A stretch of DNA of 64,000 nt from Pilatotrama ljubarskyi (GCA_022385805.1 MU277670.1:95875-159874), one strand, 5' to 3'; shown: positions 33,111 to 46,141, counted from the stretch's first letter. Numbers and translations are program-made. The notes: generated from the sequence alone by a model not told the origin.

Positions 33111-34423
33111 TCTCGCGTGAGCGTGTCACGAATAGCATCACCATGCCTCGATCAGGCAGCGCGTAACTTACATACTCTGTCCTGGAGCCAGCACAAGCTC
33201 GTCAGGCGCAGATGGAAAGCTATCACGCATCTGCCCTGTCGGAACTGGTTTGTGTATTGGTCGGAAAGTGAATGTGTTACAGCGATATCTAAGCAACCAC
33301 GACCAACGCTGTCGGCAGCTCCCACAGACGTCCCTCCCACGGATACCGTACACGACCTCCTGCAGAGGATGGCTCTGGAAGAAGCGAGCTGGCTGCTGCT
33401 TGATGCGGTTTCTCCCCCCGCGGCAGCAGATGGAGTTACCAGCTAGTGAGGAACCTGTTTTTGGACACGGAACATATAGAGTCCATGGCGAGCAGAAAAC
33501 GATTGCCTGCAATCGCCAGCCTGACACTGGTGGCAGCGCTGGCTAGTCGGGATAGGCGACGGATAGATGCCATTCGAGGCAGTTCTTTGGTCAAGATGAC
33601 AGCAAGTTCACGCAGACACACACGGTGAGCCGACTCTAGGATATGCATTATTTAATCGACAGAGCGGAGAGGGCCAACAAGCATGAGGTACCACGGACAA
33701 TATTCGGAGGTCGCGTCCAACGCGTCGTGGGCGCTTGTTTCGCGTCACCCACGCAAGGCAAATAAGGCCACGTGGCTCTTTCCCTTGAGCGTTCTTGAGC
33801 GCCTCGCCTATAAGTAGTATTTACGTCGACTCGACCCTCTCGGCCGTCAGGCTGTACTGTACAATGTGAATGTACACTCCCTCGACTACCACTCCTCAAT
33901 CATTGTTCGATGACCCATTAACATCACACACTAGTTCTCTCCATGTGAGGTGAGACGGTCCCTCGCGGCGAAGCCAAGGGTTCGGGAAACTGTGCCTGCT
34001 GTGGGGATCAATCAAGGAACTACAAACGACGCGTCTTCGGGCTTACAGTGCAGCTACGATCTGTCATAAAGACGGTCCGAGGGAGTTCTTCAAAGCTTCA
34101 CTGACAGGCTCTCGGTCAGACCGTGAAGGTCTGACTAGGTGGAGGCTCTTGTACAGGTTGTCCTCCTCTGCACTGGAGCTTCGACGTCTTAGAAGTCAAC
34201 CCATGCTGCCGACTATGTGAACAGCTGTATCGTTCGATCTATTCGTGACCCCCAAGGCCTTACGATGTACTCGTACTGCGGTGGCAGTGATCATCATGCA
34301 CCGCTGGCGAATCATCAAGACGTCGAAATACGGTCACATCAATCAAGCGGTGAAGCTATATAGGAGCTCTGCTGGTGACTCTAGGCAAGCTCACTGGCGG
34401 CGCGTCGACTCAAAGACCACTTG
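33111..34423. other. Intergenic between TRIM and first glutaminase
   Basis: 1.3 kb. Short open frames exist on both strands between 33150 and 33650 but do not join into a coherent gene or match a family I know. The part nearest 34424 should be the promoter of glutaminase copy 1 (TATA box at 34357). Confidence 0.4.
34357..34363 (+). promoter_or_regulatory. TATA box of glutaminase copy 1
   Basis: TATATAG about 65 bp upstream of the start codon at 34424, a typical fungal distance for a highly regulated gene. No equivalent was seen before copy 2. Confidence 0.5.
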
Positions 34424-37400
34424 ATGGAGCTCTTAACTCTCCTTGGAACTCTGTGTCTCGGCATGACTCTTGTCTCCGGGGCGCCCTCTTGGACAGCCAC
34501 TCCCTTCAACCCTCCCTCCGTTCCCCTGGCAGTACGGTCCCCCTACCTGTCTGCATGGCTCGATCAGGGGGCAGGCGCTGCGCTAAACGGGGCATGGCCT
34601 ACGTTCTGGACGGGCAGTGTGAGCTCTTCACGTTCTTCGAGTTCACTCTCGCATACTCACATCCTGCATGCCAGATTGTCGGATGGGCGGGTTTTGCAAA
34701 GGTTGATGGCGTAGCGTATAACTGGCTTGGGGTTCCTGCTGTTCCCAACGCGAATTTCACCAAAGCTATGCAGAAGAGCTTTGAGGTAAGGCGCAGCTAG
34801 TTCCTACTCCCTGCCCAAGGTCTCACGACCTCTCCCAAGTTCACATCCACCCAAAGCATATTCCTCATGCAGGCCGGCCCGGTCGACCTCACCATTACGT
34901 TCCTTAGTCCTGTTGAGGTGAATGCGCAGCCTCATCATGACGCGAGGTCCATCTTGTAACGTGACCATCCCTACAGCCTGCCGATCCTGTGAATCAATCA
35001 TTCCCGTTCTCCTACTTGGCGGTCTCTGCGGCTTCAAACGATGGTAAAGACCATGGTGTTCAAATTTACACCGACATCAGCGCCGAATGGATATCTGGCG
35101 ACAATTCTCTTGAGGCCGAGTGGGCTACCACTACTGGGGAGCTGATCACGCACGAGGTCCACCTCGCCTCCCAGAGCGCTTTCACAGAAGTGAAGGATCG
35201 CGCCCAATGTGAGTGTCTTCGCCTCTCTGATCATAGCAGGCGTTGACGTAGACTCAGATGGGAGTGCTTATCATTCGACGCTGAAGGTACGTTTGCCTGT
35301 CTACAGACAGAGCGCTGCAACCCCTCACAGGCTACCACGCAGACGAATGGGACTACGTTCCAGACGGGTCAAGACATTGTCGTTCGGGCGCAGTTCATCA
35401 ATCATGGCGTTTTAACTAACTCGCAAGACACCAACTTCCGTGCCGTCTCGAACAACTGGCCCGTATTCGCGTTGGCTGAAGATCTAGGCAACGTAAACTC
35501 GGCGTCGGCACCCGTCGTATTCTCAGTAGGACACGTCCGTGACCCTGCTATTCAGTACATCGTCGCCGGAGAGCAACTCCAAGAACGAAGTCTGGCTTTC
35601 TGGTCACGCTATCCATTGATCTCTACCGCAGTAAGTAGTCGCCTCCGTTCGCGGCGAAGTGGATGTACATCTCGTTGCTTTAGATCTCCACCTTCCTCAA
35701 TGACTATGAGAACGCCTTGGCGCGCGCGAAGGCGTTCGATACTCAGGTCAACCAGGATGCTTCGAAGGTCTCAGATGACTATGCGTCGATTGTCGCGATC
35801 TCGATTAGACAAGCCTTTGGAGCTTCCGAGCTCACTGTCTCCAAGACGAGCTCTGGTGGATTTAATACATCTGATGTCATGATATTCATGAAAGGCGAGC
35901 TCCGCTCACTCCGCGGCCTCGATATGACCTGATAATATTTTACTACTGGCAGAGTTGTCGACCGGCAGCGTAAGCGTTATACAGGTCTCATCATGCACAG
36001 AAGCTCACCATGAAGCAGAACGTCAACACCGCAGACGTGATATTCCCTACCTGGCCACTGTTCCTCTACACCAACCCCGTGGTCGGCAAGCAACTCTTGC
36101 TCCCACTCTTCGAATACCAAGCCACGGGACAGTATCCCAACGCCTGGGCGGTTCATGATATTGGTCAGTCTCTCGAGCCCCGGTATTTTCAGCGCCATTA
36201 CAATCGATCTCATCAGCCGAGCAGGCGCGAGCTACCCGAATGCTACCGGACACAATGATGGTATGCCTCCTCTGCTTGCTGGAGTTTTACCAGACTCATT
36301 GGGGGGCACAGGCAATGATCTGCCCATGCCTGTGGAAGGTGTGTAAAGAGCTGCGTAGACTACCGGCGCGATCTGACATGATCACAGAGAGCGGCAATAT
36401 GCTCATCATGACCTTGAGCTACACTCAGAGAACAAACGACACTTCCCTCATCCAGAACTACGTAGGCGACTAGTCCTCCCGACTCGCACCGCGTTCTCTG
36501 ACTGTTCTCCTGAACAGTACAGTCTCCTCGACAAATGGGCACAGTACCTCGTACAGAATGCACTGATCCCGCGGAATCAGTTCAGTTCGGACGATTTTGC
36601 GGGCCAGCTCGCCAACCAGACCAACCTTGCCATCAAGGGCATCGTCGGTATCAAAGCGATGTCTGAGATCGCAGCGATTGCTGGCGACAGCGCGAAGAGC
36701 TCGAGCTACAGCGTGCGTACTCCCCGCACCATATGGCTGTATGCACAGCATCTCACATGCGTGCAGTCTACTGCAGAGCAGCTGGCTCAACAGTGGCAGA
36801 AGCTCGCCATGGCTTCAGACGGCTCGCACTTGACACTGGCTGTACGCTCCACTCGCCATTCTCGCTCTCCCTACCTGCTGACCGCAATGCTACATAGTAC
36901 GGCAACAGTTCTAGGTTAGTATAGGCAAGTTGCACATACCAGATACACACAGTGGCTGACATCTGTCTACTGCAGCTGGGGTCTCACATATAATCTCTAT
37001 GCCGACAAGCTGCTGGGCACAAACGTGTTCCCCCAGTCGCTGTACGACTTGCGTAAGTGGGCTAGGCTGCAAGATGCAGGCCATATGCTGATGTCTCCTT
37101 GCAGAGACTAAATGGTACAGCAGCCATGCAAGTAAGTTGTCCAATACGCCTATGAACGTACGACGTGCCTAACGCTCTGCAATGGCAGACGCATTCGGAG
37201 TACCTCTTGACACTCGGTGAGTCCCGTTGCTCAACCAGGAACACGATGGACGCTGACCAGTATCTCGCGTAGCCATACGTACTCCAAATCGGGTGAGCTC
37301 GCCGCACGGTCCAAACGTGAACGTTACTGACCTTAACCTCGCATTCGCAGACTGGCAACTCTTGACAGCTGCGCTGGTCACGGACAACTCAGTTCGAGAC

Positions 37401-37850
37401 TCCTTTATCAGCTCAGTGCGCAAGTACGCCGCCGATGGTAACAATTCTCGGCCATTCGCGGATCTGTATGAGACCCTTGACGGCTCTGCGCTGGACACCC
37501 GCGCTCGTCCAGTCGTAGGCGGGCATCTTGCACTGGTACGTCATCTCGTTTCCAATATGATGCGTCCATTCTGAAGGCATCTGCGGGACGATTCGCAGCT
37601 TGCCTTGCAGTCGAACTCTTCCATTGCGCCCAGTCCGCCTACCTCTATCTCCCCAACAGGCTCTTCATCCGCGCCTGCGAGTAGTTGGACATCTCCAGGT
37701 GGCGCATCGACGGGCTCTACCGGCACTGGCACAGTATCCACGTCTCCGACACCAAGTGGTTCGAACGCGGCGGGCATGCCGAGCTTTGGAAGCATCAGCC
37801 TCAGTCTGGTTTTTGGTGCGCTGGGATCGATCGTCGTCGCGATAGCGTAG
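34424..37850 (+). CDS. gtaA: Extracellular glutaminase A, copy 1, with anchored tail
   Basis: Twenty-one exons, 776 residues: 34424-34618, 34675-34785, 34840-34917, 34977-35208, 35258-35286, 35331-35630, 35684-35894, 35953-35969, 36019-36163, 36225-36260, 36312-36338, 36388-36461, 36518-36712, 36767-36841, 36898-36914, 36976-37052, 37105-37131, 37189-37216, 37273-37292, 37351-37535, 37599-37850. This is the fungal GtaA family (DUF5127/DUF4965/DUF1793), which deamidates glutamine outside the cell. A signal peptide is present; motifs include TATPFNPPSVPLAVRSPYLSAW, VFSVGHVRDPAIQY and SRPFADLYETLDG. After HLALLALQ follows a Ser/Thr/Pro linker of about 50 residues and a hydrophobic end (LSLVFGALGSIVVAIA), fitting a GPI signal or membrane anchor. 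Intron 35895-35952 starts GC. Confidence 0.93.
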
Positions 37851-38932
37851 GCGTTATTAGGAAGAAGACATGCGGATATTTATCGGGCATGTGCCCGTAG
37901 CTACTCCAGATGCGGGCGGACATCATTGCAAGTACTGTACTTCCCAGGTTGTGCCTTCACCATGCGGTTGAAGAAGTCTTGTGCAATGGCTTGGGGTTCT
38001 TGGTGAACGCCCCATGCTCCCGAAGATCGCATTACTCGTACACTCTGGTCCCATCTGAATGGAATGTACCTCTCGTAGGCATGCTGGATGATTTCGCCAT
38101 ACAGTAGCGGACGAGGACTGGGCCCCACTGTTGATCATGAGTCCGATCGGACTCGACGGCTGCATGGGCACTGCCACCACTAGATCCAGATCCCGCAGCT
38201 AGCCAGTACTCATCCACACTCTACGATTGCCTGAGGCTCGCCTTGTACTCGCCTGCACACGATACTGCGGTGAGCTCTTGGTTCGACACTCGCAGCATCT
38301 AAGGCGCATTGTCGTTAGCTACTACTATCAACGGACATTTCCGCTCTAGCCTCAGTGCATGGCGACAAACTGCAGCGTCGGGTAGGCTACGGTTATGCAG
38401 TGCGTATGCCGCTGCGTCTCACCCGAGTCAATGTGATATTCATCAGAGTATAGGCATGCTATGACCCTTCACAGGGAGCGTAGTCGTCTACGTCGAAGCT
38501 CGCCACCACGGTGACCAGCAGCCGCATCATCTCGTCCGAAGTCAGGTGGCCGCGTTCCTGCGGTGTGAACTCTACGAGCACATGGCGCCCACGCTCACGC
38601 AAGCTCGCGTTTTGCACGAAGCCTTGCCCGTGTTCGCGAGATAGAGACCGAGTGCATCGATATGACGCACCGGCATTCCACGGCGCAGCTTCCACGGCCT
38701 GCTCATCGTCACATTGCAAGGCAGCTGACTGGCGCTCAGCGTGGTCCACAGCGACGCTGCGGGTCCGCCGTACGCTTGCATGATGACCTCTCAGCACCGA
38801 AGCATTCGGTCATTCTGATCGTAGCCGGTGAGCGCGAGCTCCTGGCCCCCTTAAAAGACGCCTGGCTGGCGGAGCGTAATCCTCGCTATTGCTGCACAGC
38901 GCTGCGTCCCTCTGCACCCGACGTCTCCGACG
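37851..38932. other. Spacer between tandem glutaminases, minus-strand ORF fragments
   Basis: 1.1 kb. Minus-strand frames at 37901-38128 (contains YIPFRWDQSVRVMRSSGAWG) and 38459-38797 (contains LRERGRHVLVEFTPQERG) read like protein but do not join into one gene and match nothing I can name. They may be remains of a decayed gene or chance. No TATA box was seen before copy 2. Confidence 0.3.
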
Positions 38933-41900
38933 ATGTACGCACCAGCTATTATCGCAGCTTGGTGTTCCTTGTTGCTGGCTCCCGTCCTGGGAGCCGTGAC
39001 ATGGACCGCAACTCCGTTTAACCCTGCTGCTGTGCCGCTCGCGGTCCGCTCTCCGTACTTGTCTGCGTGGCTCCCACAGGGGGCAGGTACCGCTCTTAAC
39101 GATGCATGGCCTACTTTCTGGACCGGAAGCGTGAGTGTGCTTTGTATGATGGCTGCACAGTACCGCTGATCTTACCAAACGTTGCAGATCCTTGGATGGG
39201 CAGGCTTTGTGAAGGTCGATGGCACGGCTTACAACTGGCTCGGCGTCCCCTCCGTACCTGGCACGACGTTCAACAAGGCTACCCAGAAGAGCCTAAAGGT
39301 GACTTCATCTTGTCGCTTATACCTTCTAGTGACTGACCCACGGTGAAGTTTACCTCGACCCAGAGTGTCTTCGTCCTGTCTGCCGGCCCTGTCGATCTGA
39401 CCGTCACCTTCCTCAGCCCTGTGGAGGTGAGCCTTTCTGGTTGCCCACCCTACTCGTGTTAATCTGATTATCGTACCTGTAGCCCACAGACCTCGTGAAC
39501 CAGTCGCTCCCTCTCTCATACTATGCCGTCTCTGCTGCCTCCACCGATGGAAAGGCGCACAGCGTTCAAATATACACGGACATCAGTGCGGAATGGGTCA
39601 CCGGCGACAACAGCTTGACGGCGAACTGGACCACGACCACCGGCAACGTCCTCACTCACCAGGTCCAGCTTGCGTCCCAGAGCCAGTTCAATGAGGTCGG
39701 CGACCATATCCAGCGTAAGTCACCTTCCCTACCAGCAATGCAAACCCGTATTCACCGGTCCCAACAGAGGGCTCTGCCTACCACTCGACTCTCAACGTGT
39801 GTACCCTTCGGTTCCTTGTCCATCGCAGCATCCTCACTAACTAATTCCATTCCGCAGACAGCTAGTGCTACCTGGCAGACCGGCCAAGACACCGTCGTGC
39901 GCGCGCAGTTCATCAATAACGGCAAGCTCGCGAACACTCAGGACACCGCGTTCCGCGCCGTCTCCGACCGCTGGCCCGTCTTCGCGTTCGCGCACGACCT
40001 GGGCAGCGTCACCGGTGCGACTGCGCCAGTTGTATTCTCCGTCGGCCACGTCCGCGACCCCGCCATCCAGTACATCATCGCGAATAATGGCCGCCAGAGC
40101 AGGAGCCTGTTCTTCTGGACGCGCTTCTCGACTGTCGCGAGCGCGGTACGTCGTCTTCTCCTTCATTTTGACATGAGACCTTGCTAAGTACGTGCTCGCA
40201 GATCTCGACGTTCCTGAACGACTACGCTAACGCGCTGGCTCGCGCGAACGCGTTTGACGCGAAAGTCAACTCGGACGCGACCAAGATCTCTTCCGACTAC
40301 GCCTCCATCGTCGCGCTGTCCATCCGCCAGGCCTTTGGCGCGACTGAGGTCACCGTCTCCCGCACGGGGAGTGGGTTCAACACGTCCGACGTTCTGGTAT
40401 TCATGAAGGGTTCGTGTACAGTGCACTCTTCCACTTCGCATGTACTTATATATCATGACTACGCAGAGATCTCCAGCGACGGCGTAAGCATCCGACGACT
40501 TGCGCTCGTTCTGGATTTGAACAGAATCGCTGACTGCCCCACAGAACGTGAATACCGTAGATGTCATCTTCCCATCTTGGCCGCTCTTCCTCTACACGAA
40601 CCCGACTATCGGCAAGCAACTTCTGCTCCCGCTGTTCGAGTACCAGGCCAGCGGTCAGTACCCGAACAAGTGGAGTGTGCACGATATGGGTGAGATTCCT
40701 GTCCCGCGCCGACAAATACAGGGGCTAGTGTTAATTACTCTCGCGGCGCAGGTGCGAGCTACCCCAAGGCAATTGGCCACAACGACGGTGAGGCCCTGTG
40801 CATATATGCTCTGCTTCTCACCTCTCATGCTTCCACCTACAGGCAGGGACGAGGCCATGCCAGTAGAAGGTATCTCTTCCATCCTCCTCTTTGAAATCGC
40901 TGAACTGCTCTGACGGCGATTCTGACAGAGAGCGGCAACATGCTCATCATGACGCTCAGCTACACGCAGAAGACGAACGACCTCTCGCTCATTCGCACCT
41001 ACGTCCGTCACCTCCCACTGTTTGTCGCCCATCTGCGCTTAGACTGACTTCCCCCGTCCTCTTGCTGCAGTTCAATCTCCTGGATCAGTGGACGCAGTTC
41101 CTGATCACGGATTCACTCATCCCGGCGAACCAGATCAGCACGGACGACTTTGCGGGCAGCCTCGCGAACCAGACCAACTTGGCGATCAAGGGCATCATCG
41201 GAATCAAGGCCATGGCGCAGATCGCGTCCCTCGTCGGCGACACTGCGCGCAGCTCGAACTACAGTGTGAGTGTCGTTGTCCAGCCTCGGCAGTGTGTGGG
41301 AGGAGGCTAATAGGTCCTCGTCAGAACATTGCAGCTTCGTATGTGCAACAGTGGCAGAAGTTCGCGACCTCGTCGGACGGCACCCACTTGACGCTTGCGG
41401 TACGTTTCATGCCTTCAAGTACTGAGGATCTGCTGACGCGGTACTGTTCAGTACGGAGACAGCGCGAGGTCAGCAACCTCCGATTTGCATGGCCATTAGT
41501 AGACTGACATCTATCCGAAGCTGGGGTCTTGCGTACAACCTGTACGCTGACAAGCTCTTGAAGACGAACCTGTTCCCGGCTTCTGTGTTCACCATGCGTG
41601 AGTGTTCGTCCATGGATTTTCGACCGCATGGTTCACTGACCTTCCATTCGCGCTGTAGAGACCAACTGGTACAGCAGCCATGCTAGTGAGTGTGCATTGG
41701 TTGTTCGCGGTAGTAATGTTACTTATCCCTTGCAGACGCGTTCGGAGTGCCGCTGGATACCCGGTGAGTCGTGCAGGTACGATCAGTAGTAGGCCGAATG
41801 CTGACGGCAACCACAGCCACACGTACACCAAGTCCGGTAAGTCACCGTGAACCAACGCAGCTCGAATTGCACCCGCTCACACGCTGTGCGGGATAGATTG

Positions 41901-42152
41901 GGAGATCTGGACCGCGGGCCTGGTGACGTCGACGTCTGTGCGAGACCTGCTCATCAGCTCGGTGCGCAAGTACGCGGCGGATGGGAAGAGCTCGCAGCCC
42001 CTCGGCGACTGGTATGAGACCACGGACGGCTCTGTAGAGGGCTTCCGCGCCCGCCCGGTCGTTGGTGGACACCTCGCCCTGGTATGTATTGTGCCACGCG
42101 CTCGTGGATGTGGGTTGTTCTGACAGTGGTATGCCAGCTTGCATTACAGTGA
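38933..42152 (+). CDS. gtaA: Extracellular glutaminase A, copy 2, secreted form
   Basis: Twenty-one exons, 693 residues: 38933-39130, 39188-39298, 39349-39426, 39483-39714, 39768-39796, 39858-40145, 40202-40409, 40467-40483, 40545-40689, 40752-40787, 40843-40869, 40929-41002, 41071-41265, 41325-41399, 41452-41468, 41521-41597, 41659-41685, 41736-41763, 41817-41836, 41897-42081, 42138-42152. Exon lengths match copy 1 in nearly every case, including two 17-nt exons. A signal peptide is present (IIAAWCSLLLAPVLGA). Same family motifs: VFSVGHVRDPAIQY, LPLFEYQASGQYPNKW, NWYSSHANAFGVPLDTR. Exon 21 codes only LALQ and then TGA, so the Ser/Thr linker and hydrophobic tail of copy 1 are absent and the enzyme should be freely secreted. 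Confidence 0.93.
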
Positions 42153-42462
42153 CCGCGTGTGTAGTCACGCAGGTGCTGGGTTGGCGTGCTGGAGTGCTCG
42201 CTCCTTCTGCAGTCACGACTGGATGGAAGAGACTAACAAGGACATTGAACGCGCAGTATGTAACTATTCGGAACGTCTCTCATGAATGGATTTGAAACCC
42301 CTTGTGCGAGCTCGGGAATTCCCCGGCAGAGAGGTCAAACGATACTTCACGGTCACGTGAGCTCCGATGAGGAGGGCGGGATCGCGCCTGTGGCTGGGAT
42401 AGACGACGCGTTTGGGCAGTCGGACGCATATATGTACCTTCGTGGGCTGACACGATGCACGA
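42153..42462. other. Intergenic, no gene seen
   Basis: 310 bp between the second glutaminase and the photolyase, holding the 3' flank of the one and the promoter of the other. Nothing else was recognised. Confidence 0.4.
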
Positions 42463-44808
42463 ATGTCCCGCTTCCCGCCGCGTCCTTTCCGCTCCCTCCC
42501 TGCATCCTTCACCGCCGTGCCGCTGGTCAGAGTGAGAGCTCATTCGATGGCGAAGAGGCCACGCAGTACATCGCCCACAGTCGACTCCCCCGCGATGAAG
42601 AAGTCGAAAGCAGATGCGAAGTTCCTTCCCAACAAGATCGCAACGGCCGAGAACGCAGCGAAGGCTGATGCGTCTCCACCTGTCTTCCAACTCCTTGACG
42701 CTGTCAGCACAGGTGTGAGGAAGCCTTCGAAAGGAGATTGCGTCGTCTACTGGATGAGGATGGAAGACATGAGGGGTAAGCATAAGCAGTATGATAGAGG
42801 ATGAACTTAAATGTCGACCGCCTTCACTTTCCAGTCAGGGACAACCGTGCATTGGCTCTCGCATCTGCGCAGGCGCAGAAAGACAACATCCCCATCCTCA
42901 CCCTTTTTGTGCTTAGCCCACAAGACTACACCGCGCATGACCGCAGTGCGCGCCGGATCGACTTCACCCTTCGCAACCTGGAGTGCATCAAGGTAAACCC
43001 GAACGCTTTTGACTCCCACGTCCGAACATCCTTGACACGCGTCATCCCTCCAGACGGAACTCGCGAAGCTAGACAGTCCGCTCTACGTGGTCTCGCATAC
43101 GCCACGCACCGATATCCCGCGCTTCGTACACGACTTGCTCTTGGAATGGAACACGTCGCATGCCTTCGGCAACATAGAGTACGAAGTGGACGAGCTCCGC
43201 AGAGACATCGCGCTCTGCAGGGCTGCGAAGAAGCACGGCAAAGTCTCGTGTACCTTTGTGCACGACAAGTGTATCATGCCTCCGGAAGACGTCAGGACCA
43301 AGGACGGCCGGGGATATACGGCGAGTCGAACCCAGGTGCTTTATTATGAGATTTCGGCTGACGTATGGCTCAGGTGTATTCTCCGTTCCTTCGAGCTTGG
43401 GCGCCGCTGCTCGAGAAAGCGTCTTCCCACCATCTCGACGAGGCTCCGCTGCCGCAAGCAAATGATCCCTCAATTCACCAGCATCCCGTCTTCGGCAAGC
43501 TGTTCAAGCTAGAGGTGCCTCGCGAGGTCGAGGGTTTCTCCCTCGATCCGGAGGAACGCGAGCGCATCTCTACCTTCTGGCACGCCGGAGAGGACGCTGC
43601 GCACCAGGTCAGTGAGCCACCCGCTCTTCGTTTCCGCAGTGTGCTCACAACCCCGAGGGCGTGCAGATGCTCTACCGATTCCTCAGCACAGCCGCACGGA
43701 CGTCCCAGTTCGGGGCTGTCGACCCGCTTGCGGAGGGTGCGAAGCCAGCCGACCCCACAAAGCAGAGCCGGCTTGGCAAGTACAAGGATGCGCGAGACCG
43801 GATGGACGCGGACACGACCAGCCGCATCAGCCCCTATTTGGCCGCTGGGGTGATCTCAGCCCGAGCCTGCGTGCGCGAGGCCCTCAAGGCGTCTGGCAAG
43901 AAGAAGCTCGACGTTAGCCGCGACACGGGCGTCGGGCGGTGGATCCAAGAGCTCGGTGCGTCCGCTGCCTCCTCGCTCGCTGACCCGCATCGTTGATACC
44001 GCAGTCCCACACCGATGCAGCTTGGCGCGACTTCTACACGCACATCGTCGCGCTCTTCCCGCGCGTGTCGATGGGGCGACCGTTCCAGGAGAAGTACGCG
44101 GGCGTGCGCTGGGAGACGAACCCCGTGCACCTGCAGGCGTGGAAGGACGGCCGGACGGGCGTACCGATCGTCGACGCAGCGATGCGCCAGGCGAAGACGA
44201 TGGGCTGGATGCACAATCGCGCGCGCATGATCGCGGCGATGTACCTCGTCAAGGACCTCATGATAGACTGGCGGTTGGGAGAGAAGGTGCGTGATTCTTC
44301 GACACTTGCTGCTCGAGGGAAGTGGGAAGGGCGCTGACACGGGAATGGGGAGCAGTACTTCATGGAAACGCTCATCGACGGCGACCTCGCATCCAATAAC
44401 GGAGGCTGGCAGTGGAGCGCGAGCACTGGCGTTGACCCTGCGCCCTACTTCCGCATCTTCAACCCGTACACGCAGAGCCAGAAGGTACGTCTCGGGCGTG
44501 TGCTCGATTCCTCGGCTCCCATGAATGATTTTTGATGTCGGGCAGGCCGATCCCGGGGGCGAGTACATCCGCCACTTCGTGCCGGAGCTCGCAAAGGTCA
44601 GAGGCGACGGTGCGTCGACTAGTCTACCTCGCGACCTATCGCGGAATCATCGAATTGCTGAACTTGGCTTCATGTTAATGTACCCACAGAGCTTCACAAA
44701 CCACCGCATGGTCTTGCGAACAAGTTGGGGTATCCGCTACCCTTGGTGAACCATGACGAAGCGAGGAAGCGAGCGATACGCCGCTACAAGAACATTGGAG
44801 AGGAGTAG
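42463..44808 (+). CDS. phr1: DNA photolyase (class I CPD type)
   Basis: Nine exons: 42463-42775, 42835-42992, 43054-43320, 43374-43607, 43667-43955, 44021-44286, 44356-44484, 44546-44609, 44690-44808; 612 residues. It repairs UV pyrimidine dimers with light, using FAD and an antenna cofactor. N-terminal Rossmann domain: [25 protein letters not shown] domain: [98 protein letters not shown]. Two in-frame starts: the first gives an Arg-rich, acid-free presequence of 28 residues that looks mitochondrial; the second (42547) starts [10 protein letters not shown] with a nuclear-type basic patch. Intron 43321-43373 is GC-AG. Convergent with PLP1. Confidence 0.95.
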
Positions 44809-44974
44809 GACCCACTTTATGGAAGTGCATCGGTACAGAGTCTACGCGTGTTTGCAGTGGAGATTGGTACAGCAGAGCATCATTGATTGCGAAAAGACAG
44901 CGATAGGAAGACATCGTCGGTCGCGCTGACATGATCCACAGGGAACCAGGCGAGTGAACAAGAGGCTGAGGGTA

Positions 44975-45889
44975 TCATTCGTCCAAGTCAAAGTCGGAAT
45001 CGTCGTCTTGCGGTCGTCCCCGTATGTTTCGCCGTACCCCTTGTGTTGTGCCATACGTAACGCCGGATCCGGAAGAGTCGTCCTTCTGAATCACACCTGG
45101 AAATTATTCGACAAGAGATATCTCAATCATATGACGGATGAGACATACCGCTGTCGAGTAGCTTCCACTCCAGGGTGGCCGTGTCGAACTGGTCAGTATT
45201 ACCCAGCTCCTCGAAGCCGACGATCCTGTCTTTCGAGACGCCGTTCACGAATGGCATGACGCAGGGCAGGACCTTGATTCCGAGCCGTTCGACCAGCCAG
45301 GGCACGTTCTCCACGAAGACGCGGATGAACAGCGTATCGAAGTACTTTGGCGCGATGCGCTGAGTAAGACGGGCAAGTTCAGCGGGCAAATTCGCTGACG
45401 GAGCATGTGTTATACTGACTGCGAGATGCTTGTCCATGATCTCACACCGCTTGAACTTGTGGTGGAAGAAGTGGATCACGCAGCGCGGCTTCTTCCTATC
45501 GAGGTGTTATGAGACTATTCACTCTGGCTAAACGTCTCAGCTAGTACTCACGCACTGAGCTGTATGACCTCCTTCTCATCTGTGACCTCTCTATATTGCC
45601 CGTGTCCGTCGTTCTTCATCTGTTGGAGCTGCTGCACCCTGCAGCGGGCTAACGTCAGTAAGAGAAGACATGCATGCGGTCACTAAGCAGAGAGGGCACC
45701 TCACTCTCGCTTGAGGTGCTCCATGCCTTGCTCGCGAATCGCGGCGCTGGAATCGTTCTCGATCTCAGCCTCGAGCTCTGCAAAGATGTCATCGTCGTCT
45801 TCCTGGGTGGTAGGGCCGCTCGAGGACGAGGTGATGGGCTCGTTGGCTCGGGCCATAAGGGAAGCGAGTCTGGAGTCTTGTCCTGACAT
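44975..45889 (-). CDS. plp1: Phosducin-like/thioredoxin-fold protein (PLP1/TXNDC9)
   Basis: Model: complement of join 44975-45096, 45149-45359, 45420-45495, 45552-45638, 45705-45889; 226 residues, the usual size. The family works with the CCT chaperonin in tubulin and actin folding. An acidic N-terminal helix region (DDDDIFAELEAEIEND) is followed by a thioredoxin fold: VIHFFHHKFKRCEIMDKHL (the CxxC of true thioredoxins is absent, as in the family), FIRVFVENVPWLVERLGIKVLPCVMPF and GFEELGNTDQFDTATLEWKL. The C-terminus DDDSDFDLDE is a familiar signature of the group. Divergent from DOM34 (252 bp apart). Confidence 0.93.
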
Positions 45890-46141
45890 GTTATGACACG
45901 TTGGGGCACACAGGGAATATCGGGTAGCAGCAGAGGCAGAAGGTCGACAATCGAGAGCAGGTCACTGCAAAACACGATCGTCGCGTCTGTACGCGACCCG
46001 CGTGCTCACCGATCGGGAAGGTCGTTCCCACATCTATACTCCTTGCAGTGATGCAATCGAGTTCAGCCACACCGCTTGGAAACCCCTGCGATTGATGATC
46101 TGCAGTGTGTATACTGCACCAGCCTCAGGGCCAGGTATACC

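Noticed and set aside
32667..33446. A 259-codon plus-strand open frame through the TRIM
   Set aside because: It merely reads through both LTRs and shows the same segment twice; the last part (DTVHDLLQRMALEEASWLLL) looks protein-like but has no start or partner exon.
34424..42152. Biosynthetic or catabolic gene cluster around the glutaminases
   Set aside because: Neighbours are unrelated housekeeping genes; no regulator or transporter is co-located. Tandem duplication explains the pair.
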